NCBI GenBank assembly: GCA_003254885.1
Contig: QANT01002669.1
Coordinates: forward strand, 26,448-90,447
DNA length: 64,000 bases
Direction of reading: 5' to 3'
Origin: Purshia tridentata
Lineage: Eukaryota > Streptophyta > Magnoliopsida > Rosales > Rosaceae
Shown: positions 28,219 to 42,202 of the stretch, in pieces
Position numbering within the stretch: position 1 is the first letter of the stretch
Layout of the letters: each line of letters opens with the position of its first letter
Made by a program: the position numbers and the translations under genes
The notes under the pieces: generated by a model
Databases searched by the model: none
What the model saw: the letters and a program-made list of their open reading frames with translations, nothing else
Told to the model about the DNA's origin: nothing

Positions 28219-30180
28219 ATGGAGACGGAACTGAGGCTAGGGCTGCCAGGTGGCGGCGGAGGAGGAGGAGGAGGTGGTGAAGGAGATCATCAGAAGGTGG
28301 TGGTGGTGGTGGTGAGGAAGAGAGTGTTCTCCGAGACTCAGAATGATGAGATCAGCTGCAGTACTGAGAGTGGTTGTGTGGATTTGAAGCTCAACCTTTC
28401 TTCTAAGGAGGCAGCAGCTACGGCTCAGAAAGATGGCACCACTCACAACTCCTCCGCCGATCCAGCAAAGCCTCCCGCCAAGTAACTACTACTTCATCAT
28501 CTGAATATGCTCATTTTTGTTTTTTTATGTCTCTATGTGTAATTATTGCTACTCTATATTGAAGAAATATAGACATTTATTTCAAAACAAATTGATAACA
28601 AAAGAAATATTTCAAACCCGCATAAGTTATTGTGCAAACTCTCACATTCTTAATATCATATAAATGTCGCTGCATGTTAATTTCTAGGCGTACATGAATC
28701 AGATATATGGAGAGGCATATAATTGTTTGGTGCCACTTGTATAATATATATAAATTAATGTTTTCAAATAATTAGTTCACCATAATTAATTAATATACTT
28801 TTAGCTCCTTGATCGATTTCTTAAATTAATTTATCTTCATAGACGTCTACATGAAATATATACATCCGTCCCATAAATTTTGTACAATTTTTCTGCCTTT
28901 AGAACTTACTATCTAGCTATGGGGCCAAAGAATCTTCAAGTTTTGACTACATGTTTTCTTTTTGAAAAAAAAAAAAAAAANAAAAAGAGAAGAAAGAGAG
29001 AGAGAGAAAAAAAATATCTCTTTCATGTAATTCCCCTTTTCCATAGAATTTTTTATTTAAAAATATGAAGGAAAAACCGGGTACTCAGATGTGCTTTCAT
29101 ATATATATATATAGGTAATTTTAGCCAATTTACTAAAGTAATATATAGAATTTGAATGAAACTAAGAAATCTATATGATAAGAAAAGTAAAGAAAGAGTA
29201 ATTAATTGATTAATTATATATGGAATATTGATATTATTAGGGCACAAGTAGTGGGTTGGCCACCTGTGCGATCGTTCCGGAAGAACATGTTAAGCGTGCA
29301 AAAGAAGGGGACTAGTAGTGAAGAAAGTGGTGATGATGAGAAGGGCAATGGCGGTAATATTGCAGTAGCTTTGGTGAAGGTGAGCATGGATGGTGCACCC
29401 TATCTTCGCAAAGTGGACTTGAACATCTACAACAGCTACCCTCAGCTCTCCGATGCCCTTGTCAAAATGTTCAGCTCCTTCACCCTTGGTAATCAATTAA
29501 TTATTAATTTAATACACACCTAATTACTTACTTAATTCTCAATCAATTTTTACTTGTCATCGATTCATTTCGACAAATCAGGTCATTGCGGATCCCAAGG
29601 AATGCTGGATTTCATGAATGAAAGCAAGCTCATGGATCTTCTCAACGGTTCTGATTACATACCAACTTATGAAGACAAGGACGGTGACTGGATGCTGGTT
29701 GGCGATGTCCCATGGGAGTAAGTTTATAACTTCTTATTAACTAAAGATTAATTCCAAACCATATGATATATGGAGTTTTAGTTAACTTTTTCAATTTGTT
29801 TAAATTTTGTTCATTTTTTCTCCTCCCATGCAATGCAAGCAGGATGTTTGTTGGATCTTGCAAGAGATTGCGCATAATGAAGGGCAAGGAGGCTGTTGGA
29901 CTCGGTTTGTATATATCTATCATCTTCGATCCTTAATAAAACTGATCGAGACTCGTATTTAGTTCTATTAGAGAAATGATACACTAGTTGAGACGACACA
30001 AATTGATAGCTTATTAAAAAATCATGCAATATGCATATACACTTTTTATGGTGGCACATACATATATAATTAAGTAGTGAAAATCCTTTCTTAATTGGTA
30101 ATTATGAAATTTAATTATGTTAAAATTGGATTACATTTTCAGCACCAAGAGCCATGGAGAAGTGCAAGAACAGAAGTTAA
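28219..30180 (+). CDS. Aux/IAA auxin-response repressor, IAA7/14/16/17 type
   Basis: Nuclear repressor of ARF transcription factors with auxin-triggered turnover. Five exons: 28219-28481, 29241-29488, 29582-29717, 29843-29904 and 30143-30180, giving 248 residues. The protein starts directly in domain I ([11 protein letters not shown]), with no N-terminal leader. Runs of glycine (from residue 10) and valine follow. A second EAR-like motif LKLNL is near residue 59. The degron is VVGWPPVRS (residues 91-99), preceded by the conserved KPPAKAQ. The PB1 domain carries [15 protein letters not shown] and [19 protein letters not shown]. The C-terminus [14 protein letters not shown] is diagnostic of the IAA7/14/16/17 clade. 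Intron 1 contains a poly-A tract with an N at 28981. Confidence 0.95.
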
Positions 30181-31944
30181 TTACTAGTAATGGAATCACC
30201 ACAGCCTGCTCCTTTGATCTCCTCGCGGTCATCACTGCAATAAATCAAAACCACCCCAATACAAACAGAACGCGCAGATGGATTGAGCAGGTTGTTTGGA
30301 TGCATGCATGTTAATTTGTTTCCTATGTGTAATATTAATGTTATGGTTTGAAATATATATAGTTAATTATAAATGCGAGATGTTTTGAGTTTTTATCATG
30401 CATGGACATAAAACAGTATTAATAACTTGGTCTGGCTTGTACTTTGGTATGAATGGCTTGCTTATTTTATTAAGCAGAACAATGATATAATAATAATGTA
30501 TGTACCAGTTAATTTGGTGTATTTTTAATAATTCTTGAATTATTTATTTGTTCAATTCTATATATGGATTCATTGACCTTTGTAACATTTATTTTCGAAA
30601 CTGAATTTGGTGGTCCTTTTTTTCCGTTTATCAAGGGAGTGAAAGACAGTAGGAATTAATTGGGAGTGTTCCAGGACGTAGTTGAATGAGGGAACAGGAA
30701 CATGTGCATGTTAATGGAGCATTTATGCATGGCCATCCTTTTTTCTTTGCTAGAATATTTATTATATATTCTAGACATTGGAATGGGATTAATGCTGTTT
30801 CAAGCCCAGTTTAGGTTCGGCTCTACTTTTATAATCTAATTGCAAATCAAGTAAAAATTTGGACAAACAAACACGTTGCATGTGCAAAATGATATACAAC
30901 ATGATGGAAGTTAATGGTGATGAAAACTGGTCGAGCTAAACTAGCAATCCACGTGTTGAGGAGGCTAAGAAGATTGAGGACACATTGTGACGTCTCATAC
31001 GTGTGTTCGGACGTCGGGCATCCAACATCGGGCTTTCGATGACCTCCGATGTCGAGGTCGATGGGGTTCCGGTCATGGTCACCCATGGTGGTCCATGGTC
31101 CGTTGAGGGAGGGAAGAAGAGAAAAAGAAACAGGGTGGGGTGGGTTCTGTTCTTTTTTCTTTCTTTTTTTCCCGGGATTCTTTGTCTTTCATTTTATTTA
31201 AGGGTAAAATTAAAGAATTGTAAATGGAGGTCAAGAGAGCAATTGTTGGGGTCTGAGTAGAATTTCTCTACCTATGTGTTTAGTTACGAAGATCTTATAC
31301 CATAGATTTCGGATCATTCAAATTGGTCACCACCACGACACTGACGTTAGAGGCAATTTAGATGGCATCTCATAATGTAGAAACATTTAACACTTTGGCA
31401 ACTAGGATTGAAATTAAGAACTAATCAACTCTTTCATTTATGATTAAGAACTAATGCATCCAGGGTCACAAATTAACAATCCAAGCAATTAATCACTCCA
31501 AGGATACATCGCCTTCACGAACTATATATATATTCGTATTTGTTGATCACGTTGTTGATCACATTGAAATTATTGTGCAACCAACGCGATCAATGGTCAA
31601 AAATAAAATAACCTGTTTATTTTGTGTCTTTACAAGAATCTTGTAACCCATCAGGGAAAGTTCAAATCATATGAAATAGGTGATGTTTTTGTGGCCTTAA
31701 AACTATATAATCACCAATGGGAAGTGCTATTTGCACTTCAAAAGCAACTTCTTGTCTTGCACTCCTCATGTATGGGTATATAGGAGTGTGGGAAGCTGCT
31801 TTCCGGGTGTATAAATTACTTCCCTTATTCTTTTCTTCCAAGGAAAATGAAATCTCTACTAACTCAATATACACATCTAATCAATGAAAAGAAGCTAGGC
31901 ACGTCAGTTTGCATACAGCCAATGCAAAACAGATGGAACCAGCT
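30181..31944. other. Convergent spacer between Aux/IAA and P-loop kinase genes
   Basis: 3' UTRs of both genes plus AT-rich spacer. A GC-richer patch at about 30990-31140 has an 85-codon open frame from 31003. The frame has no recognisable domain and turns into low-complexity Lys/Phe sequence, so I do not call it a gene. Confidence 0.5.
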
Positions 31945-34900
31945 TCAGAAGTCGATTGACTTGATTACCAAATCAGCGTTCTTCTTTGAATTCATTATGA
32001 GCTCTGCATTGGGCCGGTCATTGTGCTCTACCTACGGGATGAATTTAGGGTCATATGAAACTTCTTAGCAAAAACTTATTGACTAAACCAACACAAAATG
32101 AAAATTTAAGGCTCAGAACAAATCGAAGATTACCCTCCATTTAGCAACATCTGGGGGCTTTCCTACAATGCAGAAATAAAGAATACAAGCAAAATGTATT
32201 ATTCCTCTCCATGTCCCATTCCACAAGTAGTAGCTGTATCAAAAATAGAGGGTCACTTACCTGTTAAGATATGTCTCTTTATAACTCGTTCCATAGCGTT
32301 GTCAATATCAACATCAACGAACCTAGAAAGAAAAAAGCAAAATGAAAAGATAGCCTTAAAGTGTGATAAGACCCCAAGACTATAGAAGTGACACCTTAGA
32401 TTAATTGAAATTTCAGTTCTCAAGAAAATAAATTTCAAAAAAGGTATGCATCTTAAACAGAGGCCAGTCAAATTTCATAAGATCAACAATCACAATGTGA
32501 GAGGTATGGCTTAGGATTAGAACCTTGAGGCATTTTCTCTTACAACCTTAGCAGTATAACTTTTATATTTCTTTTCCATGATTAGATCCTATTCACAATC
32601 AAAACTTATAGGCATACATATCAAGAAAAGGCCACAAAAAATTTATACATCGAGTTTCAAACATCAAAGGTTTGAAGTTTGGTAATTTCTCTGCACACTA
32701 TTCTAAGGAAGAACTAAAATGTCAGCCTGACAACCTTTATTGAACAAATGAAAAACTACGGTAATAAAGTGGCCTGTATCAGAAACTGAAGTACACAACC
32801 CCCGTTAAGTTTTTAAGTGTGACATGTTCTCAATATTGATATCTGCTACATACCCACCATTTTCGTGGCTGGATAGCAGTAACACACAATTTTGCACATA
32901 AAATAGCCTAGGAGAACCTTGGCCTTACCATTTCTCATCAAACATAGATGATATTTCTTTCCAAGCCCCAGTATCCAACAATAAATAAAGTCCTTCTACT
33001 ATGACCACTTTATTCCTGCAAAGAGAAACCAAGGAGTTACCTACATATTTATCAAAGATGCAAAAATAAAAATGACATAATTTTAAGACATCTATATAGC
33101 CTTAAAGTTATTGGCATCCCAAATTGTTCATATCAGGTCACTGGTTTTTTATATAGCCTCTTGAAAAAGCCAATCCCACCTGTTTCTCTAGCTGGTATTA
33201 AGAAGACAATTCATGTGAAAGGAACAGATTACTCACTGAAGGCTCACAAAGATATCATCTTCTACTGGATCTCCAACACCATGGTCAAAGGATGGTGCAT
33301 AAACTGATCCCTGAAACAATCTTTCTTTTAGAATGCATCACATATCACCAAACTTGAGGCAGCTAAAATAATCATAAGTTGTGAGCATCAACTAATCACC
33401 TGTCTTCTCAGAGTCCTGAGAGTCTTGAGTAATCGCTCAGGGTTAAAGGTCCACGGAGCTGATTCAGATTCATCAATCGGTAAGATCAGAGCTTTTAATG
33501 TTTTCAAGATGTTAAACCATCAATCATAAAATATAGAAACCTCACCTCCCCTTCGTGCATGAGCTTCTTGAGGATTCTGGAATGCAAGAACATTACAGAA
33601 AATTAGAATCACCCAAAATATTTTTAACAACTTAAATGTTTGTTTAGTATATTCATGTGTGTGGCATATTTATTCACAGTGGTACCAATCATCCACAAGA
33701 AAAGCAATGGACTGCAATGCAAATCCAAGATGAGAGAAAAAAAAAAAAAAAATCATAATATCAGATGGAAGGCTCACCTCCATTGCATCCAGCTGAGAAC
33801 GATAAAGATGGAATCCATCCATGGGTAGAACTGCAGCTACATCTGGAGGACTAACTAGAGAATCGAATGCACAAGCTTTTTGGGGCCATAACTTGTTTAT
33901 ACGTTTCACTACTTCAGATGCAACAGTACTCTTTCCAGATCCAGGAGGACCAACCAAACCCACAATATGCCTAGATAGTACTTAACGAAGATAAATAACT
34001 TTGAAGAGTAACAAGCAAAATCCACATTATAATCAAGAACAAATCAGAAAAGTAACAAGCATACTAAAATTAAGCCAGACAATAAAATAAAAAGGTTTAA
34101 ACAGTTATTAGCTATATTCATGCAGTTGAAAAGGGATCTAAAACTTACTTCAAATTTGGGTTCGACATTGCTGCTGCTCTAGGAAGAAGACGTTCAGCCA
34201 AAGCATCATAAACTTCATGTATACACCTTAAAGGAAACAGAAGCAATTGGTATTAAAAGCAGAAGAATATACATTAGAAATAAACAGAAACGTTGTACTC
34301 TTAGTTCAACCATAAAATGCAATAGCCAATTCTGTGAGATAGCTTGCAACAGTGAAGATAACATACTTGCCCTCTACTACTGCGGGAGCTTCCTTCTGTA
34401 GAGAACATACAACCTGTAGAGCGAACACAAGGTACAAACATAGAAAACCCATATACTGAAAATTAGAAATGCTAAAACTTAACAATCCAAAAAACAAAAA
34501 CAGAGTATTGGCAAACCTTCACAGAGTTATTCTTGACAGAGCGAGGTCCGATTTGAGCAAACAAAGGTTGTGCAATTCTTCTTTTTGCGGAGAAGGACAG
34601 TAAATAACGATCCCATGTAGGAAGTTTTGCTCTTTTAAGCAGCAACGGCTCTGCAGATAGGCAAGCAAACAACTGAAGTCTAGTCAAAGATTTGCAGCTA
34701 GAAAAATTAACACACACAGAGAATGATATAAATCACTGTAAATTGGATACCAGACCTTAATGAGAAAAATTCTTCAGACACATTATTATCAATAACAATC
34801 GAATTATTAAAAATCCACCAATCAGCATATAATGGTATATGACAACCCAATTCAAATATGAAATTAAATAAACGTGTGACCGAAAAACTCTACTCAATTG

Positions 34901-35248
34901 TGTCTATGAATATTATTTTGCTAAAGCAAATTGACTTAATGAAGTTATGTTGAAGTGTCCTCTGTTTCATAAATATTGTTAATTTGTAGAGGAGAGCTTA
35001 TGCCTGGGTAGGAATTTGGGAGACCCCTCTGAAACAGAATGAGAATTTTATGAAACTTTGAAAGTATATTGAAATTTGCTGAATTTTAAACTGGTTGAGA
35101 TTTCCATATAATCAGAAGCATGCAAGCAAACAAGCAGAAACCAAGAAATTGATGAATCCATAAAAAAGATGATCAAGAAGTGAGAGAGACCTGGTGACGA
35201 ATAATATGTGTGACCTCTCGAGGTTGCTGAAGACAGAGAGACCTCCAT
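31945..35248 (-). CDS. Uridine kinase/phosphoribulokinase-like P-loop kinase
   Basis: A P-loop kinase of the PRK/URK family, similar to an uncharacterised conserved plant group (At1g03030 type). The substrate is unknown. Twelve exons: 35248-35191, 34650-34517, 34413-34367, 34226-34149, 33970-33778, 33576-33546, 33458-33400, 33310-33237, 33015-32929, 32322-32261, 32162-32134 and 32031-31945, giving 312 residues. Walker A is GPPGSGKST (113-121). DGFHLYRSQLDAM is the family's substrate-proximal DGFH segment. VVIVEGLYLLLD is the Walker B-like strand, and RVIKRHILTGKPPDVA is the lid region. The first ~60 residues are basic and Ser/Leu-rich and precede the kinase fold, so plastid or mitochondrial import is plausible but unproven. 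Confidence 0.88.
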
Positions 35249-35261
35249 GAGCAAACGAATG

Positions 35262-35311
<50 letters not shown>
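35262..35311 (-). repeat. (GA)n microsatellite at the kinase gene 5' end
   Basis: About 24 uninterrupted GA units starting 14 bases upstream of the kinase ATG (CT units on the gene's strand). It is probably within the 5' UTR and likely length-polymorphic. Confidence 0.9.
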
Positions 35312-35313
<2 letters not shown>

Positions 35314-37411
35314 AATTAACTCAAAAGTGAATGGGGAAAGTTTTGCGATGAATACGAAGATGAGGATAAATTTGTAGTCGCCAATTAGTCCAGAATCAGA
35401 TATGAAACGATAAGGACAAACTAAGGATGCTTATTTTGGATATGATCCACATTCTATTTCAGTATTTCTACAAAACCTCACCCTCGCAAGATTACAAAAC
35501 AAAGCTGACTAGGATTTCAAAACTGGTCAGATCACGTTATCTGCCACCAAAAAATCTAGTCATACTTCACATCACCTATCTACTACCAATAAGAACTGGT
35601 CAATATCACTCATCTACAAGAAAAGCCATTTCTGAGCTCTTTCGCATAGCACCATATGGATAAAAATTATAAAATAATAAACACACAGAATTTAATTATT
35701 TAACAGAGAGTTTATCTATATTAATATTTAAAGATTAATGTTTGGGGTATTATATTTTCGGTATTTTCCAATTGACATTATACCAAAAAAAAATGACATG
35801 CTACCAAAATAAAATGACAATGTACCCAAATAATATTATGGTGGGCTAAAAAAGTACTACAAAAAATAAAAATAAAAATAATGATCTTTTATCCCGCTAA
35901 TATGAGTTATAAGTGAGAGAAAATATATTTCAATTTTGGATTTACTTTAACCATATATTAATTTACAATTGTATTAATTTCACTTCTTAAATGTGTTATT
36001 TCTCACTTGTCCCTCATATGTTTTGTGCTTCATATTAATTAGACTAATCTTGTATCAACTTATTTTAAAAGAGAAAATTTTGAACTCGAAATCTTGAGTA
36101 TAAACAATAAGGTCCGTTAATTTTAAGTACCACTGAGAACTTGATACTTTGGCCGAGTGCTTAATGTCGAAAAATTTACATTTCGTATAGATTTGTAACA
36201 TAATCTAAAATATCTTGTCCTATGTTACTACAAAGTAAAAAAAAATTGGTGTATTGATGATTTACTGAAAAAATTAATATTATATTTAATTCTAATAATC
36301 TAAAATATAAAAAATATTCTTAATCATGAAAAGTTATTAGTTGGTTGACTTTTGTTAAGGTATGTTTATTGCCTTGCATAACAAACATAAAAAATTGAAT
36401 AATATTCTATGGAAAGTGATATTCCTAGGTTCCCAGTCTCCACTGTTATATATATATATATATACTTCTCCGTACAAACTGGGGAGGCTTTTAGTAAAAT
36501 GCAGATAATGCTTCCTTATCCTTTTTTGAGTTTTATTTTACTTGTCTTCTGGTCCTACTAACGTGACTACTTTAAATATTCTCTAGAAAACTTGTTTGTT
36601 TTGTACACGTTTCTTTTGAGTGGAACCCCATGAAAATAGGATCTTGACGTGAACGGAAAACCTATCTCGTGTCCCTCATTAAAATTGAGAAAATAGCCTT
36701 CCCACAAATAATAGAGTAGATTGTTGGGAATCTTAAATTCTACAAACATCTTATTTATCACAGCATTTTAAAAATAAATTATTGAGAAAATTCATATTCT
36801 AGATACTTATTAATAATTAAGACAATTTTAAATAAACAAAATAAAATTTTGACAATTTAATGACTTAAACCTTGCACGCTTATTCATGCTTGTATGACTT
36901 AAGAGAAAATATTATGATTAACCATTGTAACAAAAAAATTATAATTAAAAACAAATAAAATTCATATAAAACCAGACATAAAGCTGACATTGAAAGATCC
37001 ACACAAAAAAATTAAACCCAAAATTTAGAATAGAAATGACACTCCGTGCCCTAACAAAAGGATTTGTTTTCTTTTTCCTTTCTAATCTGGGATAAGAAAT
37101 GTATTCTGCTACTTGAACATGACTTCAGGAAAAAATATGGTTGAAACATATATGTGATTAAATAAACAATTTATTTGAAGAGAGTTTTATAAATACTAAG
37201 TTGGCTATCAATGTGTCCAATCTGAACTATTTAGTCTGAAGCTAAAACAACATTCAGTTTGAAGGAAAAGCAATTCTGCAAGGCAGCAGCCCCCAAAAAT
37301 TGTGTTTAGGGTTAAGCATAAAAGTTGATGTTTACAGGGAAAGACAGCCTTGCGAAACCAATATGGCAACAACCAAGAGATTGCACCATGTATACAGTCA
37401 CGAGGATGTGA
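35312..37411. other. AT-rich spacer between kinase and FBL17
   Basis: The left part is the kinase promoter and the right part the 3' end of FBL17. The centre is very AT-rich with an (AT)n run near 36451-36464. I see no gene or RNA. Confidence 0.5.
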
Positions 37412-40400
37412 TCAGTACATTAGCACATTACACTGCCGCCTCTCAACCCTTCTTCGCTTCTTATCATCATCAGATGACTGCAAACAGAAACAAACACAAA
37501 AATGTTACAGAAATAGAGAGCATGAGTCTAATTAATCTAAGATTCATGCTGTACAGCAAGTATGATATGAGATTCTTCTACAGTCACTTTCAAGAGCAAG
37601 TTTTGAACTTTACCTGGGCACCGAGAAAATGAGGAGCCCGAACCCTCTTTGAGCCGTCTGCTAGACGCTTACATGGTAACAGGCTTTCCACTGCATCACT
37701 ATTCTTATCGACCTACAAACAAATACACCAATAATGCAAGAGTAAGAACAACTTGTATAATAACTTTCCAGTCACTGAGTCCCTACAGTCACAAGAAAAT
37801 ATAAAAAGGATGGTTTGATTTTACATTGGAATTAAGAAAACTGATTAAGAGCATCCAAATTTCAAGGAAATAAGTAAGTTTCCTAGGTTAGTTTTCCCAA
37901 ATGCCAAACAAAGCCTGTACATAATGAGTTTTCATTGTGTAGTTTGGAGAAACCCTCAGAGCCACAAGGAGGGAGTTAACTATTACCTGACTCTGAATGG
38001 TCCCAATCAACAATTCTTGGCAACCTGATGCATGCACATTTTCTAAATTGGGGCACTGAAGCAACACCCTCTCTGGACAAATACAAACAATAGTCACTTA
38101 GCTATACTAATAAATTGACAGAATCCTTAAGAATTGTAAAATACAACATAAGCTACAATTGAGGACATTGATTTACATACCTGGATGCAAATTTATACAA
38201 GAATTTAAATTCAGATCATGGAGTTCTCGGCAGTTTAAATATAGAGCCTGCATTAAGATTCAAAAATTAAGATCTCTCAGATAAGGAGCAATAAAAGATC
38301 ACAAATAATTGGTTTTCATTTAAGAATCTCACATCTAGGCCAGAACAACCCCACAAGCTGAGTTTTTTCAACCGGCCATGTCTGATAATCAGCTTCTGTA
38401 CTTTGGCAGCGGATGTTTTTGGTAATGCACAGACACTGCTTTCATCAGAGGTTGAATCCAGAGAATTGGGATCACATATGGTCATGCCACAGTCCATGAG
38501 TTCAAGAAGAGGTAGTTGACCTGTGGCAAGTTGAATGCCACCTGAAAATTACACCCAAGAGTTGGTGAACTTTAGTTTAAGTGAAACCAACAAAACTTTA
38601 ATTTTAGCCCTGTACTAGGTGATTACTTGGAGTGATGTTAGGACAAAGAGCAACAAGTAGTCTTGAAAGAGTTTCAGGGAACACATTGCAAATCATGTCA
38701 ATCCCACTGTCACTGATGCTAGATCTGAAATCAAAGTGGAGTAAAAAGTTACATCTCAAAGGTTAAATAAAACAAAGAAACTATCATTTAGAACCATACA
38801 TATATGCAACTATGCTCTTGGTGTAAATTTATTCTTTGCTTACATTAGAAATCCTGAATGTTTAAAGTAAGCAAAACTGTTCTGTCAGAAACAAATTTTG
38901 AGATGAAGTTTTTAAAGCTCAGTAATTCCATAAAATGCTGGCTTTTCCCTTTATCCTAAACTGAATGGTCACCCATCAGGCCTGAATCATAAATTTCCAG
39001 TATCATAAACAGCGTTACTCAACTATTCAAGTCCAGTCCTATGCTTCCAATTGCAAATCTATATTTACGAAAATTCTTGACAAGTATTTTAAAGGAAACG
39101 CCACACTTAATATTGCACATATCAGACAATAATAGCTAACTATAAACACTCTAATGCAATTGAAAAATAGGACTGAACGTACCCACTCAGGTCAAGCAAT
39201 TCTAAGTTTGGATAACTCGACGCAATGGCAGCAACAGATGCATCAGTGATTTCAGATCCAAGAACAAGAGAAAGCATTCGCAACCCCCTGAAGGATAAAA
39301 TGATCACACAATCTTCATGAGACTTTAATGGTCAAGAGTTGTACAATAATCAAAGATAGTTCTTTCAATTATCATTTTTTATTTGATAAAAAAAGAAGTA
39401 AATAAGCAATAATTGTGGTAGGCTATTCAAATGAAAATAATAGATTTCAGTGTCAAAACCTTAATTCTGAAGCTGTAAGGGCAAGAACAGCAGCATGAGA
39501 AAGCCGGAATGATGCAATGTGTATGTTTTCCAACCTTGGGCAATTCCTTCCCAGACCATCAACCATGGTAACAAGATCAGTATTTTCATTTTCTTGGGGA
39601 GAAAAATCTATAGAAATCTCCTTTAGATTGGGGCATTTGAAAATCTGTGAAAACAGGATGTGAATAAGTAAGAGAAGTCACTTGAAAACAAACAAAAAAA
39701 CAAAATTTGACCACAGCATGAGACAAGGAAACAGTAAAGAAAATCACCGTCTTAGAAAGGGAGTGAAGACCCGAAAGCCAAAGTGTTGAAAGACTTGATG
39801 AACAGAGAGCAAATCCACCTAGATTAGAACAACCTTCCATCTTAAAACTTTTCAGTAATCGTCTATCCGAAACAAAACGACCCAGTACATCACTGCATTT
39901 TCAAACCATAGAGAGGATCACATTATTGCTAGCACTGGTTTGTCACCTTGAATATTATCACTATTCTCTAAGGCTCATCGGAAATAAAATAGCAAGAAAG
40001 TGCAAAATTAGACAACAATATGTCAATGTCAATCTAAATGGCCAATTCCATGGTCACATACATACAAGGACTAACGGGGAAATCTGGAGCTAAGATTATT
40101 GATAAAAAACAAAGAAACCCAACAAATAATAAAAATGGACATGATTGCAATAGAAGCTAAATAAGAGAAAACTATACCCGGTGATCCTATTGATTGTTGT
40201 TTCAGAAGTAGTAATCTCTATCGATTCAAGATTTGGGCATGAAAATGCAATGCAGGCCAGCATTGTTGAATCCACATCACTGCAATAACAAATTTATCAA
40301 TGATCATTTCAAAAACGGATTCCAATTACTTACAGTGTAACTCCCTGATTTCAATCACTGCAATACAGTATTATTTCTTGCATTGCTGATCAAACCCCAT

Positions 40401-41189
40401 TTCGTTTTAGCTCATCTTTTTTCGTTATTCTTTTTTAACCTCAAAGTTCAGATCGCGTTCCCTTACTTCGTTTTTTAGATTGTTTAAAGTTCATTTCTGC
40501 AAACAGATCGGTTCGATCAAACCCTAGATCTGAAGGCAATAATACCTTTGCATTCTAAGAGAGAGGCTAACGAGGCCCTCGCACTTGCGCAACACCGATC
40601 CAACAAACTCAACCTGGGCCCTCGCCGGAACCGTTAGCCTGAGCTCCTCCGCTGCCTTCCACAGCCTCCTCGTCGTGTCCCTCCATCCCTTGCAGACCAT
40701 TGCCGCCGACAACAGCCCCGGCGGCGGAAGCCTCCTCAGAATCTCCCACAGACAGCTCACCGGAACACCGCCCAAACCCGTAGCCGACTCCACATCCGTC
40801 TCGTCCGGGCCTCCGAACTCGTCGAAGTCCGGATCCGGCGAATAGAAATCACCTCCCCCTCCGCAACTGTCGATATCGTCGAACGACAGCGCCCGGCGGA
40901 GGTTGGAGTATGACTGACGTGGCGGCGGCGGCGGGGCTCGAGTGACGAAGAGAGTGGAAGGAGAGGGAGCATCGGCGTAGGAATCAGCGGGGGACGCGAC
41001 GGAGTCTGTGCTGACGTGGCAGTTGTGGCCCTTCTTGGGGAGGCCACAGCGGCCACAGCTGTAACTGCCGCGCCTTTTGCCGCGCTTGTGTTCGGAACTA
41101 GCGGTGGGCACATTGGGGGTAGAGGAGAAAGGCGTGGTGGGCCCGGCGGCTGAGAACTGGTGGCGGTGGTTGTGATGGCGCTGCTGCAT
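37412..41189 (-). CDS. FBL17: F-box/LRR protein, FBL17 type
   Basis: FBL17 is the substrate receptor of an SCF ubiquitin ligase that removes KRP-type CDK inhibitors, needed for S-phase in pollen and in growing tissue. Eleven exons: 41189-40546, 40279-40178, 39892-39748, 39644-39460, 39287-39183, 38724-38627, 38541-38333, 38247-38181, 38072-37987, 37712-37614 and 37477-37412, giving 601 residues. The N-terminus has a Cys/His cluster (SYSCGRCGLPKKGHNCH, residues 43-58). The F-box spans residues 141-182 (LWEILRRLPPPGLLSAAMV, then CKGWRDTTR). Leucine-rich repeats follow. The block MEGCSNLGGF, SSSLSTLWLS is almost identical to Arabidopsis FBL17. The C-terminus is basic (KKRRRVERRQ), a possible nuclear signal. 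ATG 41189 is the first in frame. Confidence 0.95.
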
Positions 41190-42202
41190 GGTTAGAGCTT
41201 GAACAGATCGAGCGAGCGAGCGAGCGAGCAAGCGGGGAGAGAGAGAGGGGGTGGGAGTGAGAGTGAGTGAGCAAAGAAATAGAGGGAGATTAGAGACAGA
41301 GCGCGTGTGAGGTATGAAAGGCGCGGGAGATGAAAGAGCTTTTCGCGCGCTGATTTTGAAACATAAAATAATAGGGAGGAGCGTCTGTGTTGCACTGTTG
41401 CTGCAATTGTGTGTAAATGACCAAAATAGGCCTGGCGGTGGGTGGGTGAAGAACGCGATTTTGTTTGGTGTATTGGTTTTCAGAATTAGATTAGGAATGT
41501 CTTCCCGCGTTCAATTAGTGAAATTTAATTTTTTACCGGGAGATTATTTATCTTTTTGATTTGCTTCAGATTATTTACTTAAAATTATGCCATGCATGAA
41601 TTCGAATTTAAATACGATTAATTAAAATGCTAATTATTTGGTTGGTTGATAATAATTTGGGGAAAATGTTAGAAAAGGAAAATGCCGTTGGTAGACCGCT
41701 TGACTTCAAAGTCAAGGATTTGTATACAATGAATGGAGGTATAATATGTTACATTTCCTCAAATGTATGGATTTTAAATTTCCGGATATCTGTGTGCAAA
41801 AGCATACTAGATGATGACAACTAATACATGACATAACGAATATGATTTCAATTCATTTGTTAAAAAGGAAAATGGAAGTATTTTTTTTTATTTTGACTAA
41901 AAATAAATAAAATTATGACTAATCAAAGACAAAGTAGCGCGAATATTGCGCCTCAATAACAAAAGTTAAGCAACACGTTTTTGAATTTTCACCGACTACG
42001 AAGTTTTCTATCTAAATAACTTTGGTGGCCAAATCAAATAATACATTTGGTATTTTTTCTATAAAAAATTACCTTTTTTTTGTTTTATTTAATGTTGAGT
42101 TTGTAAAACATTATTATGAGAGAAACAAAGATCATAAGTGGGTGGGATGGTAACTGTCAAAAGACTCAAAACAGACTATTTTGATAAGTCATTATTTGAG
42201 TT

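Noticed and set aside
31003-31260. 85-codon open frame in a GC-richer patch
   Set aside because: No domain, no splice context, and it degenerates into Lys- and Phe-rich low complexity. An antisense frame of similar length exists, as expected by chance in GC-rich DNA.
40585-41113. Open frames opposite and beside FBL17 exon 1
   Set aside because: Frame shadows of a GC-rich first exon with Pro/Ser-rich nonsense translations.
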